Source: Pedobacter cryoconitis
Lineage (GTDB): Bacteria > Bacteroidota > Bacteroidia > Sphingobacteriales > Sphingobacteriaceae
Direction of reading: 5' to 3'
Assembly: GCF_014207135.1 (NCBI RefSeq)
Contig: NZ_JACHCC010000003.1
Coordinates: 346,701 to 410,700, forward strand
DNA length: 64,000 bases
The notes under the pieces were generated by a model, which saw only the letters and a program-made list of their open reading frames with translations, was not told the DNA's origin and searched no databases. A program made the position numbers and the translations under genes. Positions within the stretch are counted from its first letter, which is position 1. Every line of letters begins with the position of its first letter. Of this stretch, positions 32,911-42,388 are shown one piece after another.

Positions 32911-34524
32911 ATGCTTCATGACAATCTTATTCTAATACTTGTTTTGCTTTTGGGGGTAACCATCCTGGTGATGGTAGGGCAGAGACTAAAAGTATCCTAT
33001 CCTATATTCCTGGTTTTAGCAGGTTTAATTATTGGTTTTGTGCCGGGTATTCCTCATATCCGGGTTGACCCCGACATTATATTTTTACTTTTTCTGCCTC
33101 CTTTGTTGTATGAGGCAGCGTGGTTGATTTCCTGGAAAGACTTCTGGGAATATAAAGGAGCTATTTTTCTAATGGCGGTAGGTTTGGTTTTCATCACCTC
33201 AGTAGCAGTTGCCTATGCTGCTGTTGCATTTATACCAGGTTTTACTCTGGCCCTTGGTTTTTTACTGGGTGGCATCATCTCTCCGCCCGACGCGATTGCG
33301 GCTTCGTCTGTTTTAAAGGGCATTAAGATACCTAAAACAATAAATTCCTTGCTGGAAGGAGAAAGCCTGGTTAATGATGCATCCAGTCTGATCGTTTTTA
33401 AATTTGCGATGGCAGCCGTGATAACCGGTAGTTTTGTATTCCAGAATGCAGCCGTAAGTTTTGTGACAGTAGCTGGTTCAGGGATTTTAATAGGCCTGGG
33501 AGTCGGCCTTGTATTTTATGCTATACATCGCTGGTTGCCCACTAATGAAAATATCGATACTGTCCTGACATTACTCACCCCATATTTCATGTATATCGTT
33601 GCAGAGCATTTTGAAGCATCAGGTGTAATGGCGGTAGTATCCGGAGGTCTTCTTTTATCCAGTCAGTCTCATGTGACTTTAACCTCAAATTCCAGAATTA
33701 AAATTGCGTCCGTCTGGTCAGCGGTTACCTTTATGATGAATGGCGTGGTTTTTATTCTGATTGGTTTGGCGCTGCCGGATATAGTAAATGGTCTGGGATC
33801 AGAGTATCCACTGAAAACGGCCATTGGATATGGTGTAGGGATTAGTTTATTGGCACTTTTTGTGCGCTTTTTCTGGTTGTTTTCTACCAGTAGACTTACA
33901 CTTTTGGTCAATAAAAGAACAAGGGTCCGTTACCAGGGCATGACCTGGCATTCTTCGGTGGTGATAGTCTGGGCAGGGATGCGTGGTGTAGTTTCTTTAG
34001 CGGCTGCCTTATCAATTCCGGTTATGCTTAGCAACCAGGTACCATTTCCATTAAGAAATCTGATCCTGTTTATCACTTTTGTAGTTATTCTGGTTACCCT
34101 GGTCATTCAGGGGCTTTCCCTGCCTTTGATTGTCCGGATTCTAAAAATACCTGAGAATACCTATAAACTATCAGAACAGGAACAGAATACGCAGATCAAA
34201 CTACGGTTAATTGATCGTTCGCTGAGAAGGATACAGGAAAATTATCAGTTTCAGTGTATCCATAATGAACTGATGGCCAATTTTAAGTCCGAACTGGAAG
34301 GTTCATTAAATGATAAAAAGAATAACCTTGAAGCATTCCGGTTGGGGCAGATTGATAAACAGGAACTGAAAGTCTACAACGAAATTATGCTCGATCTAAT
34401 CAGGATCCAAAGGAATGAGCTGCATCTGCTTAAAAAAGATAAAAATTATGATGATGATATCATCAGGATGGAAGAAAGGCGCCTGGATTTAGAAGAGCTA
34501 AGCAGCTCTGGAAATTTATTTTAA
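32911..34524 (+). CDS. Na+/H+ antiporter, CPA1 family
   Basis: A 537-residue inner-membrane antiporter. About twelve membrane segments fill residues 1-410, with the CPA1 signatures GGIISPPDAIAASSVL and GESLVNDASSLIVF (the ND motif of electroneutral exchangers) and GMRGVVSLAAALSIP. A charged cytosolic tail of about 120 residues (LIDRSLRRIQENYQFQ onward) follows, probably regulatory. It exchanges cytosolic Na+ or K+ for external H+ and serves pH and salt homeostasis. It stands alone. Confidence 0.92.
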   Translation: MLHDNLILILVLLLGVTILVMVGQRLKVSYPIFLVLAGLIIGFVPGIPHIRVDPDIIFLLFLPPLLYEAAWLISWKDFWEYKGAIFLMAVGLVFITSVAVAYAAVAFIPGFTLALGFLLGGIISPPDAIAASSVLKGIKIPKTINSLLEGESLVNDASSLIVFKFAMAAVITGSFVFQNAAVSFVTVAGSGILIGLGVGLVFYAIHRWLPTNENIDTVLTLLTPYFMYIVAEHFEASGVMAVVSGGLLLSSQSHVTLTSNSRIKIASVWSAVTFMMNGVVFILIGLALPDIVNGLGSEYPLKTAIGYGVGISLLALFVRFFWLFSTSRLTLLVNKRTRVRYQGMTWHSSVVIVWAGMRGVVSLAAALSIPVMLSNQVPFPLRNLILFITFVVILVTLVIQGLSLPLIVRILKIPENTYKLSEQEQNTQIKLRLIDRSLRRIQENYQFQCIHNELMANFKSELEGSLNDKKNNLEAFRLGQIDKQELKVYNEIMLDLIRIQRNELHLLKKDKNYDDDIIRMEERRLDLEELSSSGNLF

Positions 34525-34626
34525 AGCAGATTTGATTGCTTTGTAAATAAAAAGAATTGATAAACGCATCTAAAACTATTTATAATTGTAAATATGTGTA
34601 CTTAAAAAATATTTTAATAAGTATGC

Positions 34627-34656
34627 TTGGAGTTTTGTTTATATTTATTAAGTTTG
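34627..34656 (+). promoter_or_regulatory. Promoter of the ROK regulator gene
   Basis: TTG at 34627-34629, 19 bases, then TAAGTTTG at 34649-34656: the Bacteroidota housekeeping arrangement (TTG-N19-TAnnTTTG). The coding start is about 32 bases downstream. Confidence 0.65.
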
Positions 34657-34687
34657 GTAAAGGCAACTAAACCAAGCTATTATAATT

Positions 34688-35866
34688 ATGAAAACACGGG
34701 GACTCCTAAGAGTTGATATTATAAAACAGCTTTATTATAAACATCCGCTTTCTCTGACCGAATTAAGCAAGCTGACCCAGAAAAGTGTGCCTTTAGTGGC
34801 TAAAATAGTCAATGAGCTGATTGATGAAGGATATGTTCAGGAGCAGGGCCTGGCGCCCTCTACTGGTGGGAGAAGGGCCTCTATATTTCTGCTTAACCCC
34901 AATAAACAAAGATATGTTGTATCTGTAGCTACAGATCAGTTTACGGCAAGGATGATTATCTATGACCTTTCCAATAATATCATTCATCCTATTGAGACCC
35001 TTGAACTTGCATTGACCGAAGATTTTGATGCAGTAGATAAACTTGTTTCCTTCATTCATGAAAATATTGAAGCATCCGGTATTGACAAAGAAAAACTGCT
35101 GGGTGTTGGAATTGGTATGCCCGGTTTTATCATTGCAGAAGAAGGCGTCAATCATTCGCATTTAAAAACAAACGATGGCACTCAATTGGGTAAATATCTG
35201 ACTGAAAAGCTAAAACTCCCTGTATTTATAGAGAATGACTCCCGCCTGATTGCGTTAGCAGAATTCTATTTTGGTGCCGCTGTCGGCAGGAAGGATGTGA
35301 TGGTTGTCAATATTGGTTGGGGAACTGGTCTTGGAATCATCGTCAATGGCCAGTTGTACAAAGGGAGTGGTGGTTATGCCGGTGAATTTAGTCATATCCC
35401 ATTATCCAATACTAATATCCTGTGCTCCTGCGGAAAACGAGGCTGTCTGGAAGTAGAAACTTCTTTACTGGTCATGACAAGGAGGGCTAAAGCTGAAATA
35501 GAGGCTGGAGCTGCAACCAGTATGACTGAACTTTTTAAAGATAAGAGCAGAAATACGGGAGAACTGTTTTTAGAAGCAGCCCGGAACCATGATCCCCTGG
35601 CAGTTTCCATCCTTTCGGAAGCAGCTTTTCATATTGGTAAGGGGATGGCCACATTAATTCATATTATGAATCCCGAATGTATTGTCCTGAGCGGGCGCGG
35701 GGCTATGGCCGGTAAGATTATTCTTCCGCCTATACAACAGGCTATTAATGAATTCTGTATTCCCAGAATTGCTGACCAGACTTCTGTCATACTTTCAGAA
35801 TTAGCCGCTGACGCAGAACTGCTTGCAGGAGCCAGTCTCGTCGTCGAGCACAGTCAGTTTAATTAA
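34688..35866 (+). CDS. ROK-family transcriptional regulator
   Basis: A 392-residue NagC/XylR-like protein. A winged helix (about 8-55, LTELSKLTQKSVPLVAKIVN) is joined to a ROK sugar-binding domain: GIGMPG (141-146), ENDSRL (182-187), H236 and the zinc motif CSCGKRGC (246-253). The usual binding Glu and Asp are kept, so it should bind a sugar rather than being a degenerate copy. It lies 84 bases before the SusC gene, so it is the likely regulator of the fucosidase/glucosidase locus. Confidence 0.9.
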   Translation: MKTRGLLRVDIIKQLYYKHPLSLTELSKLTQKSVPLVAKIVNELIDEGYVQEQGLAPSTGGRRASIFLLNPNKQRYVVSVATDQFTARMIIYDLSNNIIHPIETLELALTEDFDAVDKLVSFIHENIEASGIDKEKLLGVGIGMPGFIIAEEGVNHSHLKTNDGTQLGKYLTEKLKLPVFIENDSRLIALAEFYFGAAVGRKDVMVVNIGWGTGLGIIVNGQLYKGSGGYAGEFSHIPLSNTNILCSCGKRGCLEVETSLLVMTRRAKAEIEAGAATSMTELFKDKSRNTGELFLEAARNHDPLAVSILSEAAFHIGKGMATLIHIMNPECIVLSGRGAMAGKIILPPIQQAINEFCIPRIADQTSVILSELAADAELLAGASLVVEHSQFN

Positions 35867-35950
35867 AACCTAAAATTTTCTTTTGAATACAAGCAACAAA
35901 CCACCAATAAAGCAAAACTAAATCGAATTACTAACCTAAACCACCAAAAC

Positions 35951-38900
35951 ATGAGAAAAATTTACTTGAAGTACTTAAGTGTGCTATTGTTAACTATGTT
36001 GGCAGTAAACGCTTTTGCACAGAAGACCCTTACCGGTACGGTAAGAGATGCTTCAGGCCCTGTACCAGGGGTCAGCGTTTCCTTAAAAGGAACATCCAAA
36101 GTAACCCAGACTGATGGGGCCGGAAAATTCAGCATCGCCGTGAGCCCTAATGATGTCTTATCTTTTTCTGCTGTGGGTTATTCCAGGCAGGAAATTACAA
36201 TCAGCAACCAGACTACTTTAAATGTCACCCTTCAGGATTCTGAAAATAACCTTAATGAAGTTGTTGTAACCACCGCACTGGGGATTAAACGCCAGGAAAA
36301 ATCATTAGGTTATGCCGTAAGTACGGTGACAGCGAAACAATTAACAGAGGCTGGTAATACTAATTTTGCATCTGCATTATATGGTAAAGCTGCTGGTGTA
36401 AAAATCACCACGGCACCAGGCGGAGCCAGTAGTGCTGTAAATGTACAGATCCGCGGGATCAACTCCATCAGTTATAATCAGCAACCACTATACGTAGTAG
36501 ACGGGGTAATGATCAGGAACGATGGCCAGAATGGAGCAGCCGGTGCTAATAATAATAATTACTGGGGCGATCAGCGTATCCGTGGGAACGGTATCCTGGA
36601 TATTAACCCGGCAGATATTGAAAGTCTCACTATCTTAAAAGGTGCCAGTGCTTCAGCTTTATACGGTTCTGATGCAGGAAGCGGTGTGGTTGTGATTACA
36701 ACTAAAAAAGGATCGAAAAATAAAGGTCTGGGGGTTGATTTCAATTATCAGGGTTCGATTGATAAAGTTGCTTTCTTACCTAATTTCCAGAATGTATATG
36801 GACCAGGTTACGACAGGGCAACCAATTTAGCGAATACAGGCCGTGAAGATGGCTGGATCGCAGATCCTAGTTCGCCAACAGGATTAAGACCATATTTCAG
36901 ATCATATGCAAACTTTGGTCCTAAGATGGAAGGTCAGCAGGTTACATGGTGGGATGGGTCTACGCGTTCATTCTCTCCACAACCGGACAACTATAAAGAC
37001 GTATATCAGACTGGTTATACTTCGAATGCAAACGTTGCTATATCTAATCAAAGCGACAACATCAATTACCGCTTTTCGGCATCCCGTCTGGATTATACAG
37101 GTACACAGCCAGGAAATACAGGATCAAAGAACTCATTTAACCTGAATTCTACGATTAAGTTAGCGCCAAAATTATCTGCCGACGTGATTGTAAGTTATGT
37201 CAATACGATTACCAATAACAGACCTTATCAGCTTGGACAGGTTCTAGGTTCATTTGGTGGGTTCTTTAGCCGTGCGGAGGACATGGATTTAATGAAACAA
37301 AAATTCCAGACCAGTGACGGCTATAAATATGCAACTTATGACCAGGTAACCCGTCCGGATCATTTTATTTATAATATCAGGGCAACTAACCTGCTGGATT
37401 TTTACTGGCAGCAGTTAAAGAACAAATACACTGAAAATGAAAACAGGTTAATGTCAAGTTTTACGTTAAACTATGATGTAGCTAAGAATTTAAAATTCAG
37501 AGGCCGTATTGGTAACGATTATACGGGCGCCAGAACAGAAAACCGCCAATATTCAGAACAACCCATCGCATTTAACGGTAATACGAGCACCGGGGGGTAT
37601 ACAACAACCCAGGGGCAATACGCCATTCTTTACGGAGATGCCTTGTTAACCTATTCGAATAAAGTAGGTAAAGATCTGAATGTATCACTGAGTGGTGGTT
37701 ATCAGGGAAGAAAAGAAACTTATAAAGATCAGCAGTCCAATACAAAAGACGGCTTAGTTTCTGAAAACTGGTTCTCCATTAACAACTCGTTTAGTGTACC
37801 TGAAACATCAGACACCAGAAAAGAACAATTGAAGTATGCCTATTTAGGGATGTTAAACCTGGGATATAAAGACTTCTTATTCTTAGAAGGTACTGCCCGT
37901 CAGGAATATGCATCTACTTTGCCTCCACAGAATAACAGATATTCTTATTACTCGCTGAACAGTGGTTTTGTTTTTAGTGATATTATAAAGCTGCCGAAAT
38001 TCTGGAACTATGGTAAACTAAGAGCTTCGTATGGAGTGGTAGGTAACCCGGCACCAATCTATGAAGCGAATGTGGTATACACACAGACCTCTTTACAAAC
38101 AATCAATGGGTCAGTACCATCGCTAACAACTGCCAGTGCTTATGGAAATAACACTTTAATGCCTGAAAAGAAACATGAGGCAGAGTTTGGTCTGGAAACC
38201 CGTTTCCTGGATGGCCGTTTGGGCATGGATGTAAGTTATTACAATAACCGTGTTAAAAACCAGATAGTTCCATTACAAGTGAGTAGCACTGTAGGTGCAA
38301 ACAGCCAGATTGTGAATGTTGGAGAAATCGGAAGTAAAGGTTTTGAAGTAGCGCTGAACGCAACTCCTGTAAAAAGCAATAAATTCCGCTGGGATACCAG
38401 GGTAAATTTCTCTTCAAACAGATCAAAGGTAATCGCTCTGATGCCAGGGATGTCTGAGCTGAATTTTTATTCTTCAGATCAGGCGACAGCTAAAATCGTA
38501 GCCAGAGCAGGTGAAGATTTGGGTAATATCTATATCCGCCCAAGAATGACTGATGCTAAAGGAAACTATGTGATTGGCGATGACGGTTTTTATGTGATGG
38601 ATAATTCCAGATATGTTAAAGCTGGTAATATTATGCCGAAAGTAGTAGGTGGTTTCTCTAACACCTTTACCTACGGTAGTTTCTCATTAGATTTTACTAT
38701 TGATGGCCGTTTTGGCGGAAAAATGATTGCACCAAATCTTAAATACATGCGCGGTGCAGGTATGCTTGAAAACTCGATGCAATACCGCGATGCTGCACAT
38801 GGTGGTGTAACCTACACGAGCAATGGCAAGACATATGATGATGGTGTATTACTACAAGGTGTAAATCAGACAACAGGTTTGCCAAATACAAAAGTAGTCT

Positions 38901-39217
38901 CTGCTGCTGAATATTATATGACTACCTATAACTGGGGAGAAGGTTCACTGACAGACGGAGAGATTTTCGATAACAGTTATATCAAAATGAGAGAAGCTGT
39001 ATTAAGTTACAAGCTACCTGCTTCATTTACCAGCAAACTCAAGATTAACAATTTAAGAGTATCACTCATTGGCCGTAACCTGTTCTATATCTGGCGTACA
39101 CTGAAAGACCTGGATCCTGAAGCACCGCTGGGAAATAAATGGTGGTCACAAGGAGTAGATGTAGGTTCGACCGCTGCATCCAGAAGTTATGGTTTTTCAA
39201 TAAGCGCGAATTTCTAA
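35951..39217 (+). CDS. SusC/RagA-family TonB-linked outer-membrane receptor
   Basis: A 1088-residue receptor. Signal peptide 1-23 (NAFAQ), carboxypeptidase-regulatory domain (TLTGTVRDASGPVPGVSVSL), TonB plug with LYVVDGVMIRND and ASALYGSDAGSGVVVITTKK, then a 22-strand barrel ending in Phe (ISANF), as outer-membrane barrels require. It imports a glycan through the outer membrane together with the SusD partner encoded 21 bases downstream. Linked enzymes suggest a fucose- and beta-glucoside-containing glycan. Confidence 0.95.
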   Translation: MRKIYLKYLSVLLLTMLAVNAFAQKTLTGTVRDASGPVPGVSVSLKGTSKVTQTDGAGKFSIAVSPNDVLSFSAVGYSRQEITISNQTTLNVTLQDSENNLNEVVVTTALGIKRQEKSLGYAVSTVTAKQLTEAGNTNFASALYGKAAGVKITTAPGGASSAVNVQIRGINSISYNQQPLYVVDGVMIRNDGQNGAAGANNNNYWGDQRIRGNGILDINPADIESLTILKGASASALYGSDAGSGVVVITTKKGSKNKGLGVDFNYQGSIDKVAFLPNFQNVYGPGYDRATNLANTGREDGWIADPSSPTGLRPYFRSYANFGPKMEGQQVTWWDGSTRSFSPQPDNYKDVYQTGYTSNANVAISNQSDNINYRFSASRLDYTGTQPGNTGSKNSFNLNSTIKLAPKLSADVIVSYVNTITNNRPYQLGQVLGSFGGFFSRAEDMDLMKQKFQTSDGYKYATYDQVTRPDHFIYNIRATNLLDFYWQQLKNKYTENENRLMSSFTLNYDVAKNLKFRGRIGNDYTGARTENRQYSEQPIAFNGNTSTGGYTTTQGQYAILYGDALLTYSNKVGKDLNVSLSGGYQGRKETYKDQQSNTKDGLVSENWFSINNSFSVPETSDTRKEQLKYAYLGMLNLGYKDFLFLEGTARQEYASTLPPQNNRYSYYSLNSGFVFSDIIKLPKFWNYGKLRASYGVVGNPAPIYEANVVYTQTSLQTINGSVPSLTTASAYGNNTLMPEKKHEAEFGLETRFLDGRLGMDVSYYNNRVKNQIVPLQVSSTVGANSQIVNVGEIGSKGFEVALNATPVKSNKFRWDTRVNFSSNRSKVIALMPGMSELNFYSSDQATAKIVARAGEDLGNIYIRPRMTDAKGNYVIGDDGFYVMDNSRYVKAGNIMPKVVGGFSNTFTYGSFSLDFTIDGRFGGKMIAPNLKYMRGAGMLENSMQYRDAAHGGVTYTSNGKTYDDGVLLQGVNQTTGLPNTKVVSAAEYYMTTYNWGEGSLTDGEIFDNSYIKMREAVLSYKLPASFTSKLKINNLRVSLIGRNLFYIWRTLKDLDPEAPLGNKWWSQGVDVGSTAASRSYGFSISANF

Positions 39218-39238
39218 TCGCATTAATTCAGATATATT

Positions 39239-40846
39239 ATGAAAAAGTTAATTATAAATATAAGTTTCTTTTTAGTTGCGGTAACCACTATAGTTGGTTG
39301 TAAAAAAGACGTCGCAAGTAAGTACAATAACCCCGAAAAGGCAGAGAATGCAAGTCTGTCCGGCCTTTTTACGGCCATGCTGAACAATGACAGGGTAGCA
39401 GCTAAATATTGGAATGTACGTACGTTCCTGTGCCAGATGCCTGGTGTATATGCACAAACTTCCTATTTCCCAAACAGCAATTCTGTTTATCAGCAAAGCG
39501 ATAGTTATTCGCAGAACTATTGGGATGATTTTTACACCACAGGAGGCAATGGAAGTGGAAGTATGGCACTTTATCGTGCGATGGAAGCCAAATTCAAGAC
39601 ACTTTCTACCTCAGATCAGACTGCTCAGGCAACTATTATGCAGGCGGCTAAAGTTGTCCTGATAGAACAGGCAGCTAAAATGGTCGATTTATGGGGTGAT
39701 ATTCCTTATTCTGAAGCAGGTAGCTTAGAGACAGGTAGTACGATTAAAAATCCGAAGTACGATGATCAGAAAGTGCTATATACAGGCTTTATCGCCGACC
39801 TGGCAACTGCATCTGCTTATTTTAAAGCAAATGCTACCAATAAAGATTTCGCTAAAGCAGATATTTTGCTGAAAGGTGATGTAGGGCAATGGGCACGTTA
39901 TGCCAATTCACTGCGTTTGAGATTGTTAATGCGTATTTCAAAAGTTGATGAGGCAACGGCCAGAACAGCAGTCCTGGATATGCTGAATAACTCCGCAACT
40001 TATCCATTGGTTGACGGTGGTAATAATCCTTCGTACAGTCCCGGAACTTCTGATATTTTATTACAGCCATTGACCAACAGTACAAGTGATCTGCATGCTG
40101 CTTTTCTTGAAGGAAGCTGGTACGCAACCGATTACATGTTGAATACGGTCATGTTAACGGCGAATGATCCAAGGATCCCGGTAATGTATGATAAATACGG
40201 ACGTACCCAGAAAATCAATGGTCAGGATGTATTTGTTCCTAACAAAACATACAAAGCCATGCCGATTACCTTTAGTGCTACAGACCAGGAAACAAATTTT
40301 CCAGATTACTCAGTGCTTGATTCAGCTACTTTCCTGTTTAATCAGAAATTGCCAGGTATTATAATCACGGCTTCAGAAGTAAACCTTTTAAAAGCTGAGG
40401 CTTATGAAAGGTGGGGAAGTTCAGCGAGTGCACAAACCTCGTATGAAACTGCTTTAAGACAGTCAGTTTCCTTTTATTATTATCTGAATAACCTGAATCA
40501 GGGTGGAGGATACGTTAATCTGCCTGCGCCGAAAGACTCTGTAGTCAACGTATGGATAAACTCCTCTACGGCTTCTTATACCGGATCTTCTGCCAATAAA
40601 CTGACTAATATTTATATTCAGAAATGGGCGCATTTAGGTGTTCTTCAGTCTATGGAGGCCTGGGCCGAATACAGAAGGACGGGTTTCCCTATTTTAACCT
40701 TCCCTTCAGACGGTAAATTATCGGGTTTTGATACTCCTCCAACCCGTTTAATCTATCCTTCGACAGAGAAAACACTAAACAGTGCAAACTATCAGGCTGT
40801 TCAGGCAAAGGATACCCGTAAAACCAAGATATTCTGGCAACAATAG
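39239..40846 (+). CDS. SusD/RagB-family glycan-binding lipoprotein
   Basis: A 535-residue surface lipoprotein with Cys21 as lipidation site (TTIVGCKKD). The C-terminal part is the SusD-like_2 type. It covers the mouth of the SusC barrel upstream and binds the glycan. A strong hairpin 38 bases after the stop separates it from the enzymes, which may lower their expression relative to the transporter. Confidence 0.93.
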   Translation: MKKLIINISFFLVAVTTIVGCKKDVASKYNNPEKAENASLSGLFTAMLNNDRVAAKYWNVRTFLCQMPGVYAQTSYFPNSNSVYQQSDSYSQNYWDDFYTTGGNGSGSMALYRAMEAKFKTLSTSDQTAQATIMQAAKVVLIEQAAKMVDLWGDIPYSEAGSLETGSTIKNPKYDDQKVLYTGFIADLATASAYFKANATNKDFAKADILLKGDVGQWARYANSLRLRLLMRISKVDEATARTAVLDMLNNSATYPLVDGGNNPSYSPGTSDILLQPLTNSTSDLHAAFLEGSWYATDYMLNTVMLTANDPRIPVMYDKYGRTQKINGQDVFVPNKTYKAMPITFSATDQETNFPDYSVLDSATFLFNQKLPGIIITASEVNLLKAEAYERWGSSASAQTSYETALRQSVSFYYYLNNLNQGGGYVNLPAPKDSVVNVWINSSTASYTGSSANKLTNIYIQKWAHLGVLQSMEAWAEYRRTGFPILTFPSDGKLSGFDTPPTRLIYPSTEKTLNSANYQAVQAKDTRKTKIFWQQ

Positions 40847-40884
40847 TTTTGTTCTTAGTAATTGAAATATTAATTTAATATCCT

Positions 40885-40910
40885 GTCCCGGTTGGCTAGC
40901 CAGCCGGGAC
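40885..40910 (+). terminator. Intra-locus terminator or attenuator
   Basis: A 12-bp GC-rich stem with one G-U pair and a 2-base apex, followed by ATTTTTATAC. It sits between SusD and the fucosidase gene, so transcription of the enzymes needs read-through or a second promoter. Confidence 0.8.
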
Positions 40911-40928
40911 ATTTTTATACCAGAATGA

Positions 40929-42362
40929 ATGAAGAAAGAAATCTTAATTATAGCCCTGTTGTTTGGCGCTTTTGTTAAACTGAGCGCTCAGGAAAATGGT
41001 GTTCATCAGCAATCAACAGTTTACGAATGGCCGGCAGATCCCCTGGTTAAACAGAAACTCGACTCCTGGCAGGATAAAAAGTTTGGGATGATCGTGCATT
41101 GGGGATTATATGCTGTTCCGGGGATTATCGAGTCCTGGTCAATCTGTTCTGAAGACTGGATAGAGCGGGATAGTACAATAACCTATGACGATTATAAAAA
41201 ATGGTACTGGGGTCTGAGCCAGAAATTCAACCCTGTAAAATTTAATCCTGAACAATGGGCCAGGGCCGGAAAAAATGCAGGAATGAAATACCTTGTTTTT
41301 ACGACCAAACATCATGATGGTTTTGCCATGTTTGATACTAAGGAATCAGATTTTAGTATTGCTAAAGGTCCTTTTGCAACAAATCCAAAAGCTGACGCCG
41401 CAAAATATGTCTTTGATGCTTTCCGAAAGGAGGGTTTTATGATTGGTGCCTATTTTTCTAAACCAGACTGGCACTCTCCCTATTACTGGTGGCCTAAATA
41501 CGCCACTCCAGACCGCAATAACAATTACGATATTAAAAAGTATCCCTGGAGATGGAACCAGTTTAAAAGCCAGGTTTATAATGAAATTGGTGAACTCATG
41601 ACTAATTATGGTAGTATAGATATTCTCTGGCTTGATGGAGGCTGGGTAAGGCCACTGGAAACAGTCAATGCAGAGGTCCTTTCCTGGGGTGCAAAGATTC
41701 CGGCATGGAGCCAGGATATTGATATGCCTAAAATTGCTGCGATGGCCAGAAAAGCACAGCCAGGTTTACTGATGGTGGACAGGACAGTACATGGTCCATA
41801 TGAGAATTATCAGACACCCGAACAGAAAATTCCTGATACGCAATTAGATCACCCATGGGAAAGTTGTATGACCTTAGGCGGTGCCTGGGGATTTGTTTCT
41901 AATGATCAGTACAAACCTGCTGCCGAAGTCATTCATAAACTGGTAGAGATTGTGGCCAAAGGTGGAAGTTTATTGCTTGGTGTAGGTCCAAAACCAGACG
42001 GAACTTTGCCTGATGAGGTGATCACCAAACTGAATGATATTGGTAACTGGACATCTAAAAATGGTAAAGCTATTTACAATACCAGGATTACTAAGAACTA
42101 CCACGACGGACAAACCTGGTTTACCCAAAGTAAAGATGCAAAAACACTTTATGCTATCTATTGCATGAATAGCGGAGAAAAACCTGTCAGAACGATTAGC
42201 TGGGCCGGGAACCCGCCTCAGAAAGGGACAGCTGTGACCTTGTTATCCGACAACAAAAAATTAAAATGGAATAGTTCCAATGGAAAGACAACTGTCACCC
42301 TGCCTGCTGACCATATTGCAGCAGAGGCAGCTGTAGCTCTGGAATTTACCCCGGCCAATTAA
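40929..42362 (+). CDS. Alpha-L-fucosidase, GH29 family
   Basis: A 477-residue exported glycosidase; signal peptide 1-20 (KLSAQ). The GH29 core shows FGMIVHWGLYAVPGIIESW, the double His TTKHHDGF (126-132 region) and the nucleophile Asp236 in IDILWLDGGWV. It removes alpha-linked fucose. The C-terminal beta-sandwich follows the barrel. Gene order after SusC/SusD suggests it acts on the glycan that pair imports. The GH3 gene follows 26 bases later, with no terminator between. Confidence 0.92.
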   Translation: MKKEILIIALLFGAFVKLSAQENGVHQQSTVYEWPADPLVKQKLDSWQDKKFGMIVHWGLYAVPGIIESWSICSEDWIERDSTITYDDYKKWYWGLSQKFNPVKFNPEQWARAGKNAGMKYLVFTTKHHDGFAMFDTKESDFSIAKGPFATNPKADAAKYVFDAFRKEGFMIGAYFSKPDWHSPYYWWPKYATPDRNNNYDIKKYPWRWNQFKSQVYNEIGELMTNYGSIDILWLDGGWVRPLETVNAEVLSWGAKIPAWSQDIDMPKIAAMARKAQPGLLMVDRTVHGPYENYQTPEQKIPDTQLDHPWESCMTLGGAWGFVSNDQYKPAAEVIHKLVEIVAKGGSLLLGVGPKPDGTLPDEVITKLNDIGNWTSKNGKAIYNTRITKNYHDGQTWFTQSKDAKTLYAIYCMNSGEKPVRTISWAGNPPQKGTAVTLLSDNKKLKWNSSNGKTTVTLPADHIAAEAAVALEFTPAN

Positions 42363-42388
42363 TGATCACACATTTTAAAATCTGATTG

